Shown here piece by piece: positions 1 through 8,129 of a stretch of DNA of 64,000 nucleotides. The translations under genes were made by a program, and so were the position numbers. The DNA comes from Treponema primitia ZAS-2 (GTDB lineage Bacteria; Spirochaetota; Spirochaetia; Treponematales; Breznakiellaceae): contig NC_015578.1 of the NCBI RefSeq assembly GCF_000214375.1, positions 1,240,001 through 1,304,000 of the forward strand, written 5' to 3'. The number at the start of each line of letters is the position of its first letter. The stretch's first letter is position 1. The notes beneath the pieces are model-generated. The model worked only from the letters and a program-made list of their open reading frames with translations. It searched no databases and was not told the origin of the DNA.

Positions 1-1134
1 CTGGTCCTGACCAACAAAATTGTCCAGGCGGCTTATATGATCTCCGTGTCTATGGGTGATAAAGATGCTTATGGGAAGAGTCTTGTTTATCAGAACATTG
101 TCCCTGATAAATTCGTACAGATTGCCCGCCCCCATGCCGGTATCAATAATGACCACTTTTTCGGCATCCTCAACCACATGGATCTTCCCAAGTTCATAAT
201 CCAATATTTCCGTCACGCCCCCTATTGTCTTCTTTATGGTATAACCCAGGGATGGGTTTGTGGTATTCCCATTGGACCGGGTGAGGGATTGCTCGAAGAG
301 CCAGTTGTAGGCGGTGAGGCCGGTGAAAATTTTCTGCCAAGCTTCATGGGGCGGGACGATAGAACCGGGGGTGTAGTTTTCGGATTTTATGCAGGCGCTG
401 CCGGCTGCTTTCAAAGCATCTACCGCATCGGTCATGGCATTTACGGGAACCACATCATCATCCGCGGCATGATTGACCCAAATAGCCATATTGGCGATTG
501 CCTTGAAGGCAGCTCCGTTATTTTCATAGTACTTTTGATCCACCTGGGCGCTGATAGGCAAGGCGCCGGCAAATTTTGTCGGGTTTTTCAGGATATAATC
601 CCAAACACCATTGCCCCCCAGAGAGATTCCCACGATGTAGAGCCTGTTGGTATCAATTGAGGCATTTGCATTAATTAGATCATTTAGGGCTTTAAAGACG
701 AGGGTATAAACCACATCATCGGTCCAAGTCTTGCCTTGTGGACATTGGGGGGCAAGCACATATACCGGATTTTTGGTGATAAGATCATCCGCAACCCAGA
801 AGGTAGCGCCGTTGGATTCGGTCAACTGCGCTATATTATCGGTTCCCAAGCCTTTTTCGCCATGCAGATAGAGGACAAGAGGATATTTTCCATCGGCGGA
901 GGCCCTATTAACAGCTATAGGATCAACCGTAGGGTCGAAATATCTGTAGGGTATCTGGTTTTTCCCCTCTGTCACGCTTCCTGCTTTAAATCCGCCGGGA
1001 ACATAGGTATTTTTTTCAGCCGCCGGACCAGCCATCACGGTAGCGGTAAACCATAAGGAAACCACCAACATCAGACCTAGCATCAATGCAGCGCGATTTT
1101 GCCCCCATTGCCATTTGATTCGTTTCTTATCCAT
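1..1134 (-). CDS. Exported esterase fused to a metallo-beta-lactamase-fold domain (partial at window edge)
   Basis: The frame stays open from an ATG at 1134, behind a GGAGG ribosome site, to the left edge, so the C-terminus is missing. Residues 1-35 form a signal peptide (basic start, hydrophobic core, AGPAA cleavage region). Residues 40-290 look like an alpha/beta hydrolase of the PHB-depolymerase/feruloyl-esterase type: an LYLHG oxyanion motif, nucleophile GISLGG with Ser171, Asp225-227 in HAADDDVVPV, and His263 in PHEAW. From about residue 305 a second domain begins, with IIDTGMG followed by THRHGDH at 360-366, the HxHxDH metal site of the metallo-beta-lactamase fold. The protein is therefore probably periplasmic or secreted, with two hydrolase domains. 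The substrate is unknown; a plant or aryl ester is a guess. Confidence 0.8.
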   Translation of the reverse strand, partial: MDKKRIKWQWGQNRAALMLGLMLVVSLWFTATVMAGPAAEKNTYVPGGFKAGSVTEGKNQIPYRYFDPTVDPIAVNRASADGKYPLVLYLHGEKGLGTDNIAQLTESNGATFWVADDLITKNPVYVLAPQCPQGKTWTDDVVYTLVFKALNDLINANASIDTNRLYIVGISLGGNGVWDYILKNPTKFAGALPISAQVDQKYYENNGAAFKAIANMAIWVNHAADDDVVPVNAMTDAVDALKAAGSACIKSENYTPGSIVPPHEAWQKIFTGLTAYNWLFEQSLTRSNGNTTNPSLGYTIKKTIGGVTEILDYELGKIHVVEDAEKVVIIDTGMGAGNLYEFIRDNVLINKTLPISIFITHRHGDHISRLDNFVGQDQ

Positions 1135-1267
1135 CTTAACCTCCTAGATATTTATATATTCAAAATAGAATATAAACTAGATTCAAGGTAATGTATCGAG
1201 GATTTCTTTGTCAATGCGCTCTGAATAAGGGGCCGGGTCTGTTTTGACCACCCTGGGCCGTCCCTGA

Positions 1268-1325
1268 CCCCCCCCCCTTCCCATTCTCCCCCCTTTGTTG
1301 TATAGTGATAAAAATGATCATTTTT
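1268..1325 (+). promoter_or_regulatory. C-tract and palindrome upstream of yebC
   Basis: The gap before yebC holds a run of ten C (1268-1277) and a perfect palindrome AAAAATGATCATTTTT at 1310-1325, just ahead of the AAGGAG ribosome site. The palindrome could be an operator or a small hairpin near the 5' end of the message. No good -35/-10 pair is visible. Confidence 0.35.
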
Positions 1326-1338
1326 ACAAGGAGCAATC

Positions 1339-2079
1339 ATGTCCGGCCATAGTAAATGGGCGACTATTAAACACGCTAAGGGCGCAGCGGATGCAAAACG
1401 CGGCCAAATTTTTACCAAGCTGATCAAGGAAATTTCCATTGCCGCCAGGATGGGTGGGGGGAGTCCCGATGCCAATCCGCGCTTGCGGACCGCTATTCTC
1501 AAGGCCCGGGGGGCCAATATGCCCAAGGATAACATCGACAGGGCTATCAAAAAGGGTACCGGCGAGCTTGAAGGGGTCAATTACGAAGAATTGATCTACG
1601 AAGCCTATGCCCCAGGGGGTGTGGCGATTTTCATCGAGGTCCTGACGGACAATAAAAACCGGGCCGCTGCGGATATCCGCAATATGCTGACCCGGGCGGG
1701 GGGGCAGCTTGCCACTTCCGGTTCGGTTTCCCGGCTCTTCAAACGCGAGGGGATCATCACCGTGGATGGGGAAAAGTACACCGAGGACCAGATCATGGAG
1801 ATCGCCATCGAGGGGGGCGCGGAAGACGTGGCCCTTTCCGACGGGATCATCGAGGTTACCACCGCGCCCGAGGATTTCGAGTCCGTGGCGAACTGCCTGA
1901 ACGATAAGGGCATCGAAACCATGAGCGCCGAGGTGAGCATGGTGGCTGATGTCGAGGTGGCCCTGGATTTGGATGCCACCGGCAAGGTAGCTAAGCTTAT
2001 CGACCGGCTGGAAGAAAACGAAGACGTGCAGAACGTGTATTCCAACCTGGAGATCCCCGAAGGCTTTGAGTCGGAGTAA
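1339..2079 (+). CDS. yebC: YebC/PmpR-family protein
   Basis: A full-length 246-residue member of the YebC/PmpR family (DUF28), historically called transcriptional regulators; some members have more recently been shown to aid ribosomes at proline stretches. The start is diagnostic (MSGHSKWATIKHAKGAADAKRG), and NPRLRTAILKARGANMPKDNIDRAI is typical. The ATG has an AAGGAG site 8 bases upstream. The acidic C-terminus (LEENEDVQNVYSNLEIP) is also characteristic. The gene overlaps ruvC by 14 bp, so the two are co-transcribed and probably translationally coupled. The yebC-ruvC pairing is common in bacteria. Confidence 0.95.
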   Translation: MSGHSKWATIKHAKGAADAKRGQIFTKLIKEISIAARMGGGSPDANPRLRTAILKARGANMPKDNIDRAIKKGTGELEGVNYEELIYEAYAPGGVAIFIEVLTDNKNRAAADIRNMLTRAGGQLATSGSVSRLFKREGIITVDGEKYTEDQIMEIAIEGGAEDVALSDGIIEVTTAPEDFESVANCLNDKGIETMSAEVSMVADVEVALDLDATGKVAKLIDRLEENEDVQNVYSNLEIPEGFESE

Positions 2080-2746
2080 AAAGGCCGCCGCCGAGCCTCC
2101 GGCTGGCCCGGTTTCCCCGGCAAAGCAGCCTGCTCCAGCTAAAACTGGGGCAGGGGTGGCAAAACCGCCGGCATCCGGGACCGCTGGGACCGGGCTGCTG
2201 CTTAAGGCCGGTGCGGTAAAAGCCAGCACGGCTAAAGCCGAAACCGGGTCGCTGGTAAAAGCCAGCGCGGCACGGCGGATTATCGGGGTTGACCCCGGGC
2301 TTGCCTCCACAGGCTGGGGGGTTATCGACATTAGGGGCCGGCGGCTGGTGCATATTGCCCACGGTAGCATTGAAAGCAAGGCGGATCGCCCCCAGGCGGA
2401 ACGCCTTTTTTCTATATATACGGCCTTCCGGCAGATTTTGGAGACCTATAAGCCCGGGGAATCCGCCATGGAGACCCTTTACTTTGGCCGGAATGTGTCC
2501 AGCGCCCTGCCGGTGGCGGAAGCCCGGGGGGTGCTTTCCCTGGCCTTGGTGGAACAGGGGCTGGTGGTGGTGGAATTTTCCCCCAATGCTATTAAAAAGG
2601 CGGTGACCGGGGTTGCCCGGGCGGATAAAAGCCAAATTCAGGAGATGGTCCGGCTTATTCTGGGGCTGGACGGGATTCCTAAGCCGGATCATGCTGCGGA
2701 TGCCTTGGCTATGGCTATTTGTTCGGCTAATACCCTTTTACTTTAA
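2066..2746 (+). CDS. ruvC: Holliday junction resolvase RuvC with long low-complexity N-terminal extension
   Basis: RuvC cuts Holliday junctions in homologous recombination. The catalytic core starts near residue 70: GVDPG with Asp76, METLYFG with Glu136, and DHAADAL at 208-214, the four-residue metal site of the RNase H-fold family. The first ~70 residues are an unusual Ala/Pro/Lys-rich segment with imperfect KAS/KAG repeats, which ordinary RuvC (about 160-180 residues) lacks. The extension is supported by the overlap with yebC, but a later in-frame start cannot be excluded. ruvA and ruvB are not in the window. Confidence 0.93.
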   Translation: MSRSKKAAAEPPAGPVSPAKQPAPAKTGAGVAKPPASGTAGTGLLLKAGAVKASTAKAETGSLVKASAARRIIGVDPGLASTGWGVIDIRGRRLVHIAHGSIESKADRPQAERLFSIYTAFRQILETYKPGESAMETLYFGRNVSSALPVAEARGVLSLALVEQGLVVVEFSPNAIKKAVTGVARADKSQIQEMVRLILGLDGIPKPDHAADALAMAICSANTLLL

Positions 2747-2765
2747 AGGCGGCTTGTATTATACT
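2737..2765 (+). promoter_or_regulatory. Candidate sigma-70 promoter for cheW
   Basis: TTTACT (2737-2742) lies 17 bases before TATACT (2760-2765). It overlaps the end of ruvC and sits about 55 bp before cheW. The spacing is ideal; the -35 box is weak. Confidence 0.4.
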
Positions 2766-2818
2766 TGCAGAAAGATCGATTCAATAGTACAGTGGGGTGA
2801 GGATAAGAGGGAGTTGCT

Positions 2819-3292
2819 ATGGCTGATCAGAATCAATTAGTTACCTTTCAGCTTGGGGAAGAATTATACGGGATCAATATCATGGACGTGAAGGAAATCG
2901 TCCGGGTACAGGAAATTCGGGCTATCCCCAACGCTCCGGCCTATGTGGAAGGTATTTTCAACCTTCGCAGTGAGATAATTCCGATTGTTAACCTTCACAA
3001 GCGCTTCCACCTTAAAAGGATCACCCATACAGAGGAAGATGAATTGCTCTCGGGCTTTATTATCCTGGATATTGACGGGATGAAGCTGGGGGTTATCATT
3101 GACCGGGTTTCCCGGGTGGTGACTATAGAACGGGAAGAAATCCAGCCTCCTCCGCAAATGCTCAGCGGTATTGGGGCGGAATATATAAAAGGGGTTGTCC
3201 GTCAGGAGTATGGGTACCTTATTATCCTGAATATACGGGATCTCTTTAATGCCAAAGAGTTGCAGAAGATCGCGGAACTTAACAGGCGATAG
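2819..3292 (+). CDS. cheW: Chemotaxis coupling protein CheW
   Basis: A 157-residue single-domain CheW protein that links chemoreceptors to CheA at the membrane array. Typical features are the opening QLVTFQLGEELYGINIMDVKEI, the ILDIDGMKLGVIIDRVSRVV strand pair, and the closing YLIILNIRDLF. A GAGG ribosome site precedes the ATG. No cheA or cheY adjoins it, so it is probably a stand-alone cheW. The receptor at 12588-14489 is a possible client. Confidence 0.93.
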   Translation: MADQNQLVTFQLGEELYGINIMDVKEIVRVQEIRAIPNAPAYVEGIFNLRSEIIPIVNLHKRFHLKRITHTEEDELLSGFIILDIDGMKLGVIIDRVSRVVTIEREEIQPPPQMLSGIGAEYIKGVVRQEYGYLIILNIRDLFNAKELQKIAELNRR

Positions 3293-3425
3293 ATCGCCCG
3301 GCCGGGCCTAATACATTTAAAGAACAGCCAAGCCCGTTCTGCGATTGGGTTGGTTAATTATAATTATTGACAGGTAAGAAATTATGCAATTTTTTACCCG
3401 GCAAATCTAAATCTATGGAGTATAC

Positions 3426-4535
3426 ATGAAGATTGAGGTCTATTCTCCGACCATCAGACGTAAAGAGATGGACGCGGTTCTTACCGCCCTGGTGGAGGAT
3501 AAAATCGGCCCCGGCGAGCATACCCAGCATCTGGTCCAGATTGCCAAGGAACGGCTCAAGTTCGACTATTCATTGGCCCTGCGGAGTCCCGTCATTGCCC
3601 TTTCCCTGGCCCTGAAATCCCTGAACCTGGAGGATGGTCAGGGGGTGATCATCTCCGCCCTGTCCCCCGGTTATTATAAGCAGGTGATTGAAGATCTGCG
3701 GCTGGTTCCGATCTATGCGGATGTGCTGCCCTCTTCGGCATCCATAGGCCCGGAAACCATTGAGGCCGCCCGATCCCGGCAAGCTTCCGCCCGGTGCGTT
3801 GTGGTTCACCATACCCTGGGCTTTGTGCCCGATATGGCTGCCATCCTTGATCTGGGCCTCCCGGTGATCGATGACCGCTCCCAAAGTTACGGCGCCCTTT
3901 CCGCTGAACGGCCTGTACCTGCGTCTATTGTTGCGGCAGCTGAATCTTCCGCTGAAGCGCCGGCGGTACAGGCGGTGGAACCGGCGCCGGAAACCCCCTA
4001 TTCCCCGGGGGCGCTGACCATACTGGGCCTGGAGGAGAAGGATCTGCTCACTGCCGGGGGTGGGGCGTTGCTCTATGCCATGAACCGACGGGAAGCGGGG
4101 GTGCTTCGGAACTATGCGGAGCTGCTTCCGGAATACGGCCTGCCGGATATGAACGCCGCCATGGGTGTGGTCCAGTTTAGAGAAGCGGGAAAGAACCTGG
4201 AAAAGCGGAAGGAGATCGCAAAGATCTATGCCCAGGCAAGTCAGCGGACCCGGCATAAACGGTTTGTCCAGAACGATATTTACGAATACAATAACTATGT
4301 CTTTCCCCTGATCCTGGAGACCGGGATGAAGGATGTAAAGGCCTATGCTAAAAAGAAGGATATTGCGGTGGAAAGTGCTCTGGAGGATACCCTCATGGGG
4401 GCCGGCCTGGTTCCCACCGAGGATTGTCCGGAAAGCTACTCACTTTCCCTTAGAACGGCCCTCTTTCCCCTCTATCCCCGGCTCAGCGGGGCGGAGATTG
4501 AAAAGGTCTCCAAGCTTATCCTGACCCTTCCGTAA
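3426..4535 (+). CDS. DegT/DnrJ/EryC1-family aminotransferase-like protein
   Basis: The 369-residue protein resembles PLP-dependent sugar aminotransferases of the DegT/DnrJ/EryC1/StrS family. A conserved opening fold is followed by GLPVIDDRSQSYGA (the Asp that holds the PLP ring nitrogen) and LEEKDLLTAGGGALL, where the Lys aligns with the PLP lysine before the usual GEGG turn. An Ala/Pro/Glu-rich insert of about 35 residues lies between these two motifs, which is unusual. The match over the C-terminal half is weaker, so activity may have changed. A GGAG site precedes the ATG. It heads a run with nadK and recN, 23 bp from nadK. The substrate is unknown. Confidence 0.75.
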   Translation: MKIEVYSPTIRRKEMDAVLTALVEDKIGPGEHTQHLVQIAKERLKFDYSLALRSPVIALSLALKSLNLEDGQGVIISALSPGYYKQVIEDLRLVPIYADVLPSSASIGPETIEAARSRQASARCVVVHHTLGFVPDMAAILDLGLPVIDDRSQSYGALSAERPVPASIVAAAESSAEAPAVQAVEPAPETPYSPGALTILGLEEKDLLTAGGGALLYAMNRREAGVLRNYAELLPEYGLPDMNAAMGVVQFREAGKNLEKRKEIAKIYAQASQRTRHKRFVQNDIYEYNNYVFPLILETGMKDVKAYAKKKDIAVESALEDTLMGAGLVPTEDCPESYSLSLRTALFPLYPRLSGAEIEKVSKLILTLP

Positions 4536-4558
4536 ACCGGAAAACAAAGGAGTGTGGG

Positions 4559-5452
4559 ATGGGTGAAATCAAACGGGCTTTGTTGATTATTAACCTTCAC
4601 AAAGAGAACGCCCAATCTCTGGGACGGAAAATTGAGGCGGAACTTGGGCGTCGGGATATAGGGGTCCATTCTTTTTCCTTTGACGGGCAGGGTGATTTTA
4701 GCCCCGATGGGGAATATGCCTGCTGTTTCAGCCTGGGCGGGGATGGTACGGTCCTCTATGCCGCCCGGACCTTGGCGCAGTTGGGGGTTCCCATTTTACC
4801 GATAAACCTGGGGTCCCTGGGCTTCATCGCCGCGGTTCATCCCGATGAATGGCTGCAGGTCTTTGAGTCCTGGCTCCGGGGTGAGGCGGTTCTTTCGCGG
4901 CGGCTCATGCTGGATGTCTGGGTGGAACGGCAGGGTAAAATCATAGCCCGTGAAACCTGCCTGAACGATGCGGTGATTTCTGCCCTGGGGATCGCCAGGC
5001 TGATAAGCCTGGGGGTTGCAACGGAATTTTCTTCCGGGGATAAAACTAGCCGCATACACCTGGGGCACTACCGGTCCGACGGGCTCATCGTGGCCACCCC
5101 CACAGGCTCCACCGCCTACTCGGTGGCCGCCGGGGGGCCCATTCTGGACCCGGAACTGGCGGCGGTGATTATCAATCCTCTCTGCCCCTTTACCCTGTCC
5201 AACCGCCCCCTGGTGGTCCCGGCCAATGAAACGGTGATCGTGGAACTGGAAAACGAACAGCGCAGCGGTATCATCCTCACTGTGGACGGCCAGGTAACCG
5301 AGGCCCTGGAACCCCGGGACCGGATCTATATACACCGTGCCCCCCGGGACGCCCTGCTCATTGCTTCTGACCGGGAAGGCTTTTACAAAGCCCTGCGCAC
5401 AAAGCTTAACTGGTCAGGGGGGAGTTTAACCGGCGGAGCGGGCAATGCTTGA
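4559..5452 (+). CDS. nadK: NAD kinase
   Basis: The 297-residue enzyme phosphorylates NAD to NADP using ATP or polyphosphate. It carries the signature SLGGDGTVLYAAR, with the GGDGT catalytic motif near residue 60, then INLGSLGFIA and the second conserved block TPTGSTAYSVAAGGPIL. The length is normal. An AAGGAG site lies before the ATG, and the stop overlaps the start of recN by 8 bp. The nadK-recN pair is a common bacterial arrangement. Confidence 0.95.
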   Translation: MGEIKRALLIINLHKENAQSLGRKIEAELGRRDIGVHSFSFDGQGDFSPDGEYACCFSLGGDGTVLYAARTLAQLGVPILPINLGSLGFIAAVHPDEWLQVFESWLRGEAVLSRRLMLDVWVERQGKIIARETCLNDAVISALGIARLISLGVATEFSSGDKTSRIHLGHYRSDGLIVATPTGSTAYSVAAGGPILDPELAAVIINPLCPFTLSNRPLVVPANETVIVELENEQRSGIILTVDGQVTEALEPRDRIYIHRAPRDALLIASDREGFYKALRTKLNWSGGSLTGGAGNA

Positions 5453-7265
5453 AGAACTTAATGTCCGCAACTACGCCCTGATAGATACTCTTTCTGCTTC
5501 CTTTGAGAGGGGCCTCACTATCCTTACCGGGGAAACCGGGGCAGGGAAGTCCATCATCGTGGGGGCCTTAAGTTTTCTTTTGGGGGCCAAGGCGGACACC
5601 ACAGTGATTCGTACCGGAAGCGAGGAAGCTTCAGTTTCTGCGGTGGTCTCCATCAGTGAAGGCAACCGGGATGTACTGACATGGCTGACGAGCAGGGATA
5701 TTGAAGCCGAGGATCGGCGCATCATAGTCCGGCGGAGTATAAAAACTAACGGTCGATCTTCCATCTACATACAGGACGTACCGGTCACCCGGAACGATCT
5801 GGAAGAGTTTATGGCCCTGCTTTTCGATCTCCACGGCCAGCATTCCCACGAATCCCTGCTCCGCAAGGAAAGCCACCGTAAATTTTTGGATCGCTTTGCC
5901 GGCCTGGAAGAGGAAGCCGCCGCTTTTAACCGGATCTTTACGGACCTGGCGGATAAGCGGAAGGCCCTGGATGGCTTACTGTCCAATGAGCGGGACCGGG
6001 ATGCCCGGCTGGAACTGCTCCGCTACGCTGTGGAGGAGATAGACAAGGCGGCGGTGAAAAGCGGGGAAAGCCGGGATCTGGAAATTGAGTCCCGGCGGCT
6101 TGCTTCTTTTGAAAAGCTGGCGGGCCACATGAATGCTGCTGGGGATGCTTTTTTTGACGGCGAAACCTCGGGTCTTGATCTGATCCGGCGGGCCCGGAGT
6201 TCTCTTGAAGCTGCCGCCGCCATAGACAGCGATCTAGGCGCCCTGCAGCAGCGTATGGCAGACCTTTATTACGAGGCGGAGGATTTGGCGGAGGAATTCC
6301 GGGGTTATAGGGACGGCCTCCGCGATGAGCCCGGGCGGCTTGAGGAAGTGGAGGAACGGCTTGCCCTGCTGTACCGGCTGCGGAAGAAGTACGGAAGCGC
6401 TGAAGCTGTACCCGAAGAGGATGGGATACTGGCCTATAAGGCTGAGGCTGAAGCTGAGATTGAAGCCCTGTCCAATGCGGGTGAAAACCGGGGAAAACTT
6501 TCCGCTGAGATTGCCCTGCTGGAAAAGGAGATTGCGCAGCGGGCCGCCGCCCTGGGTGAAAAAAGACGGGCCGCTTCGCTAAAGCTGGGGGAACGGATCA
6601 CCGGCATACTCACGGGCCTGGGAATGCCCAATGCCCGCTTTGCGGTGGGGGTAAATCCCAAGGTGAGGGCAGCGGACCCGGAGGGCGAGGCGGCTAGGGG
6701 ACAAGGGCGGCCAAGCAGCCAGCAATCCCTACCGGGGCGGCAGGCCTCTCTGGTTATCGGTCCCTGGGGGGCAGAGGATGTGGAATTCCTCATTTCCGCT
6801 AATACCGGGGAGCCCGTAAAGGACCTTTCCCGTATTGCCTCCGGGGGGGAGCTTTCCCGGGTTATGCTGGCCATCAAGACCGTACTTGCGGGGACGGATT
6901 CTTCAAGCGCTTCTTTTGGAAGTTCTGCTTCCAAAAGAAGCGCCGATTCCCAGGAAACCCTGGTCTTTGACGAGATTGACACCGGCATCGGAGGGGAGGT
7001 TGCCCTGGCTGTGGGGGAATACCTTTCCAAGATCGGAAAGATTAAACAGATTTTTTGCGTTACCCACCTTGCCAGCATCGCGGTTCGGGCGGATAATAAT
7101 CTGAAGGTTGAGAAGAAAACCTCCGGTGGGCGGACGGCAACTTCCATTTCCATGCTGTCCGCCGATGCTCTGCGGAAGGAAATTGCCAGAATGCTGGCGG
7201 GGGATGCGGCCGGTACCGCGGCCTTGGCCCATGCGGATGAATTGCTCGCGAAGTACAGAAAGTAA
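5445..7265 (+). CDS. recN: DNA repair protein RecN
   Basis: An SMC-like ATPase for double-strand break repair, 606 residues. Walker A is GETGAGKS near residue 30, followed by the DLHGQHSHESLL block and the two arms of a coiled coil (about residues 150-390). The ABC signature is ASGGELSRVMLA, Walker B is TLVFDEIDTGIGGEVA, and the C-terminal VTHLASIA is present. Two inserts look foreign to the family: a Gly/Gln/Pro-rich stretch before the signature motif and a Ser-rich loop (SSSASFGSSASKRSADSQ) just before Walker B. The second insert is encoded by a perfect DNA hairpin. Confidence 0.94.
   Translation: MLEELNVRNYALIDTLSASFERGLTILTGETGAGKSIIVGALSFLLGAKADTTVIRTGSEEASVSAVVSISEGNRDVLTWLTSRDIEAEDRRIIVRRSIKTNGRSSIYIQDVPVTRNDLEEFMALLFDLHGQHSHESLLRKESHRKFLDRFAGLEEEAAAFNRIFTDLADKRKALDGLLSNERDRDARLELLRYAVEEIDKAAVKSGESRDLEIESRRLASFEKLAGHMNAAGDAFFDGETSGLDLIRRARSSLEAAAAIDSDLGALQQRMADLYYEAEDLAEEFRGYRDGLRDEPGRLEEVEERLALLYRLRKKYGSAEAVPEEDGILAYKAEAEAEIEALSNAGENRGKLSAEIALLEKEIAQRAAALGEKRRAASLKLGERITGILTGLGMPNARFAVGVNPKVRAADPEGEAARGQGRPSSQQSLPGRQASLVIGPWGAEDVEFLISANTGEPVKDLSRIASGGELSRVMLAIKTVLAGTDSSSASFGSSASKRSADSQETLVFDEIDTGIGGEVALAVGEYLSKIGKIKQIFCVTHLASIAVRADNNLKVEKKTSGGRTATSISMLSADALRKEIARMLAGDAAGTAALAHADELLAKYRK
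6907..6943. repeat. Perfect 16-bp inverted repeat inside recN
   Basis: GCGCTTCTTTTGGAAG at 6907-6922 is repeated in perfect reverse complement at 6928-6943 around a 5-base loop. It encodes the Ser-rich loop just before the RecN Walker B strand. It looks like an in-frame insertion of a palindromic element. Confidence 0.85.
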
Positions 7266-7277
7266 GCGGGGGGTACC

Positions 7278-8129
7278 ATGGCAAAGATCTCTACTATTGA
7301 GCGGCTCCGGTATCTGGAAAAAATTAAAACCTATAGTGAGAATGTTGAAACCCTGCTGCTCCGGGAAAAGGGAACCCTTACCCTCATACACCAGAAAAGT
7401 CAAGGGGCAGGTATGAGGCAGATTGCCCTGTCAGAAGATATGCTCAACCTGGCTTCCAACTACCTTATCATGAACGGTGTTTCCCAGGCGGTGCTGGGTA
7501 TCAAAAACGAGGATGCCCTCAATGATGCCCGGAAGTCCCTCTACAAGAGCATGATTTACATAGAAGAGGCGGTGAGTAATTATGTGGATGCTCCTGTTTC
7601 GGATTACGAGGACAAGCTTAAGGAAATAGCGGAAATTGACGCCGCCGGGCGTTACCGGCTGATACGGAAAATGAGGCTCACCATCAGGCTCCTGGAAGAC
7701 GCCTACGGGGATAACTCAAAATGGAAGTGGTCCTTCGTTGAGCTTGAGGGACGTTCTGCGGCGGTGGCAAAGAACATTTTTGATTTGAAAAAGGCCCGAA
7801 TCAATACGGATCCCCGCTCGACCGACTATGAACCCACGGTATACCATCTGCGGCTGATAAAGGAACTGCTGGCCCAGGCAGCAGACCGGTACCGGGAAAA
7901 GTATGAGCTGTCCAGTAATAGTATTGAAGATTTTAAGATGGGGATCAATTTTCTTTCGGCTCTGCGGCGTATCCATGCTCTTTTGGGGGACCGGGACAAG
8001 ATAGTACTGACAAAGAAAAAACTCGATATATGGACCGCCAAACTTGAAGCGGACATAAAACGGAATAGTGGAACCTTGCCAAAAAGAATGCAGGATGAAG
8101 GGGACGGCGACGACCAAGCAGAAGAATAG
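7278..8129 (+). CDS. Conserved hypothetical protein, helical
   Basis: A soluble 283-residue protein that I do not recognise. It has no signal peptide and no membrane segment. The sequence is charged and predicted mostly helical (for example RLRYLEKIKTYSENVETLLLREKG and KMRLTIRLLEDAYGDNSKWKW). The C-terminus is acidic (DEGDGDDQAEE). It starts 12 bp after recN behind a GGGG site and overlaps the following exporter gene, so it belongs to the same transcription unit. It may be a Treponema-specific family; no function is proposed. Confidence 0.7.
   Translation: MAKISTIERLRYLEKIKTYSENVETLLLREKGTLTLIHQKSQGAGMRQIALSEDMLNLASNYLIMNGVSQAVLGIKNEDALNDARKSLYKSMIYIEEAVSNYVDAPVSDYEDKLKEIAEIDAAGRYRLIRKMRLTIRLLEDAYGDNSKWKWSFVELEGRSAAVAKNIFDLKKARINTDPRSTDYEPTVYHLRLIKELLAQAADRYREKYELSSNSIEDFKMGINFLSALRRIHALLGDRDKIVLTKKKLDIWTAKLEADIKRNSGTLPKRMQDEGDGDDQAEE

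Noticed and set aside
1324-2379. Long minus-strand open frame over yebC and ruvC
   Set aside because: Antisense shadow of two well-recognised genes; no family match.
6434-7279. 281-residue minus-strand open frame
   Set aside because: Antisense shadow of recN.
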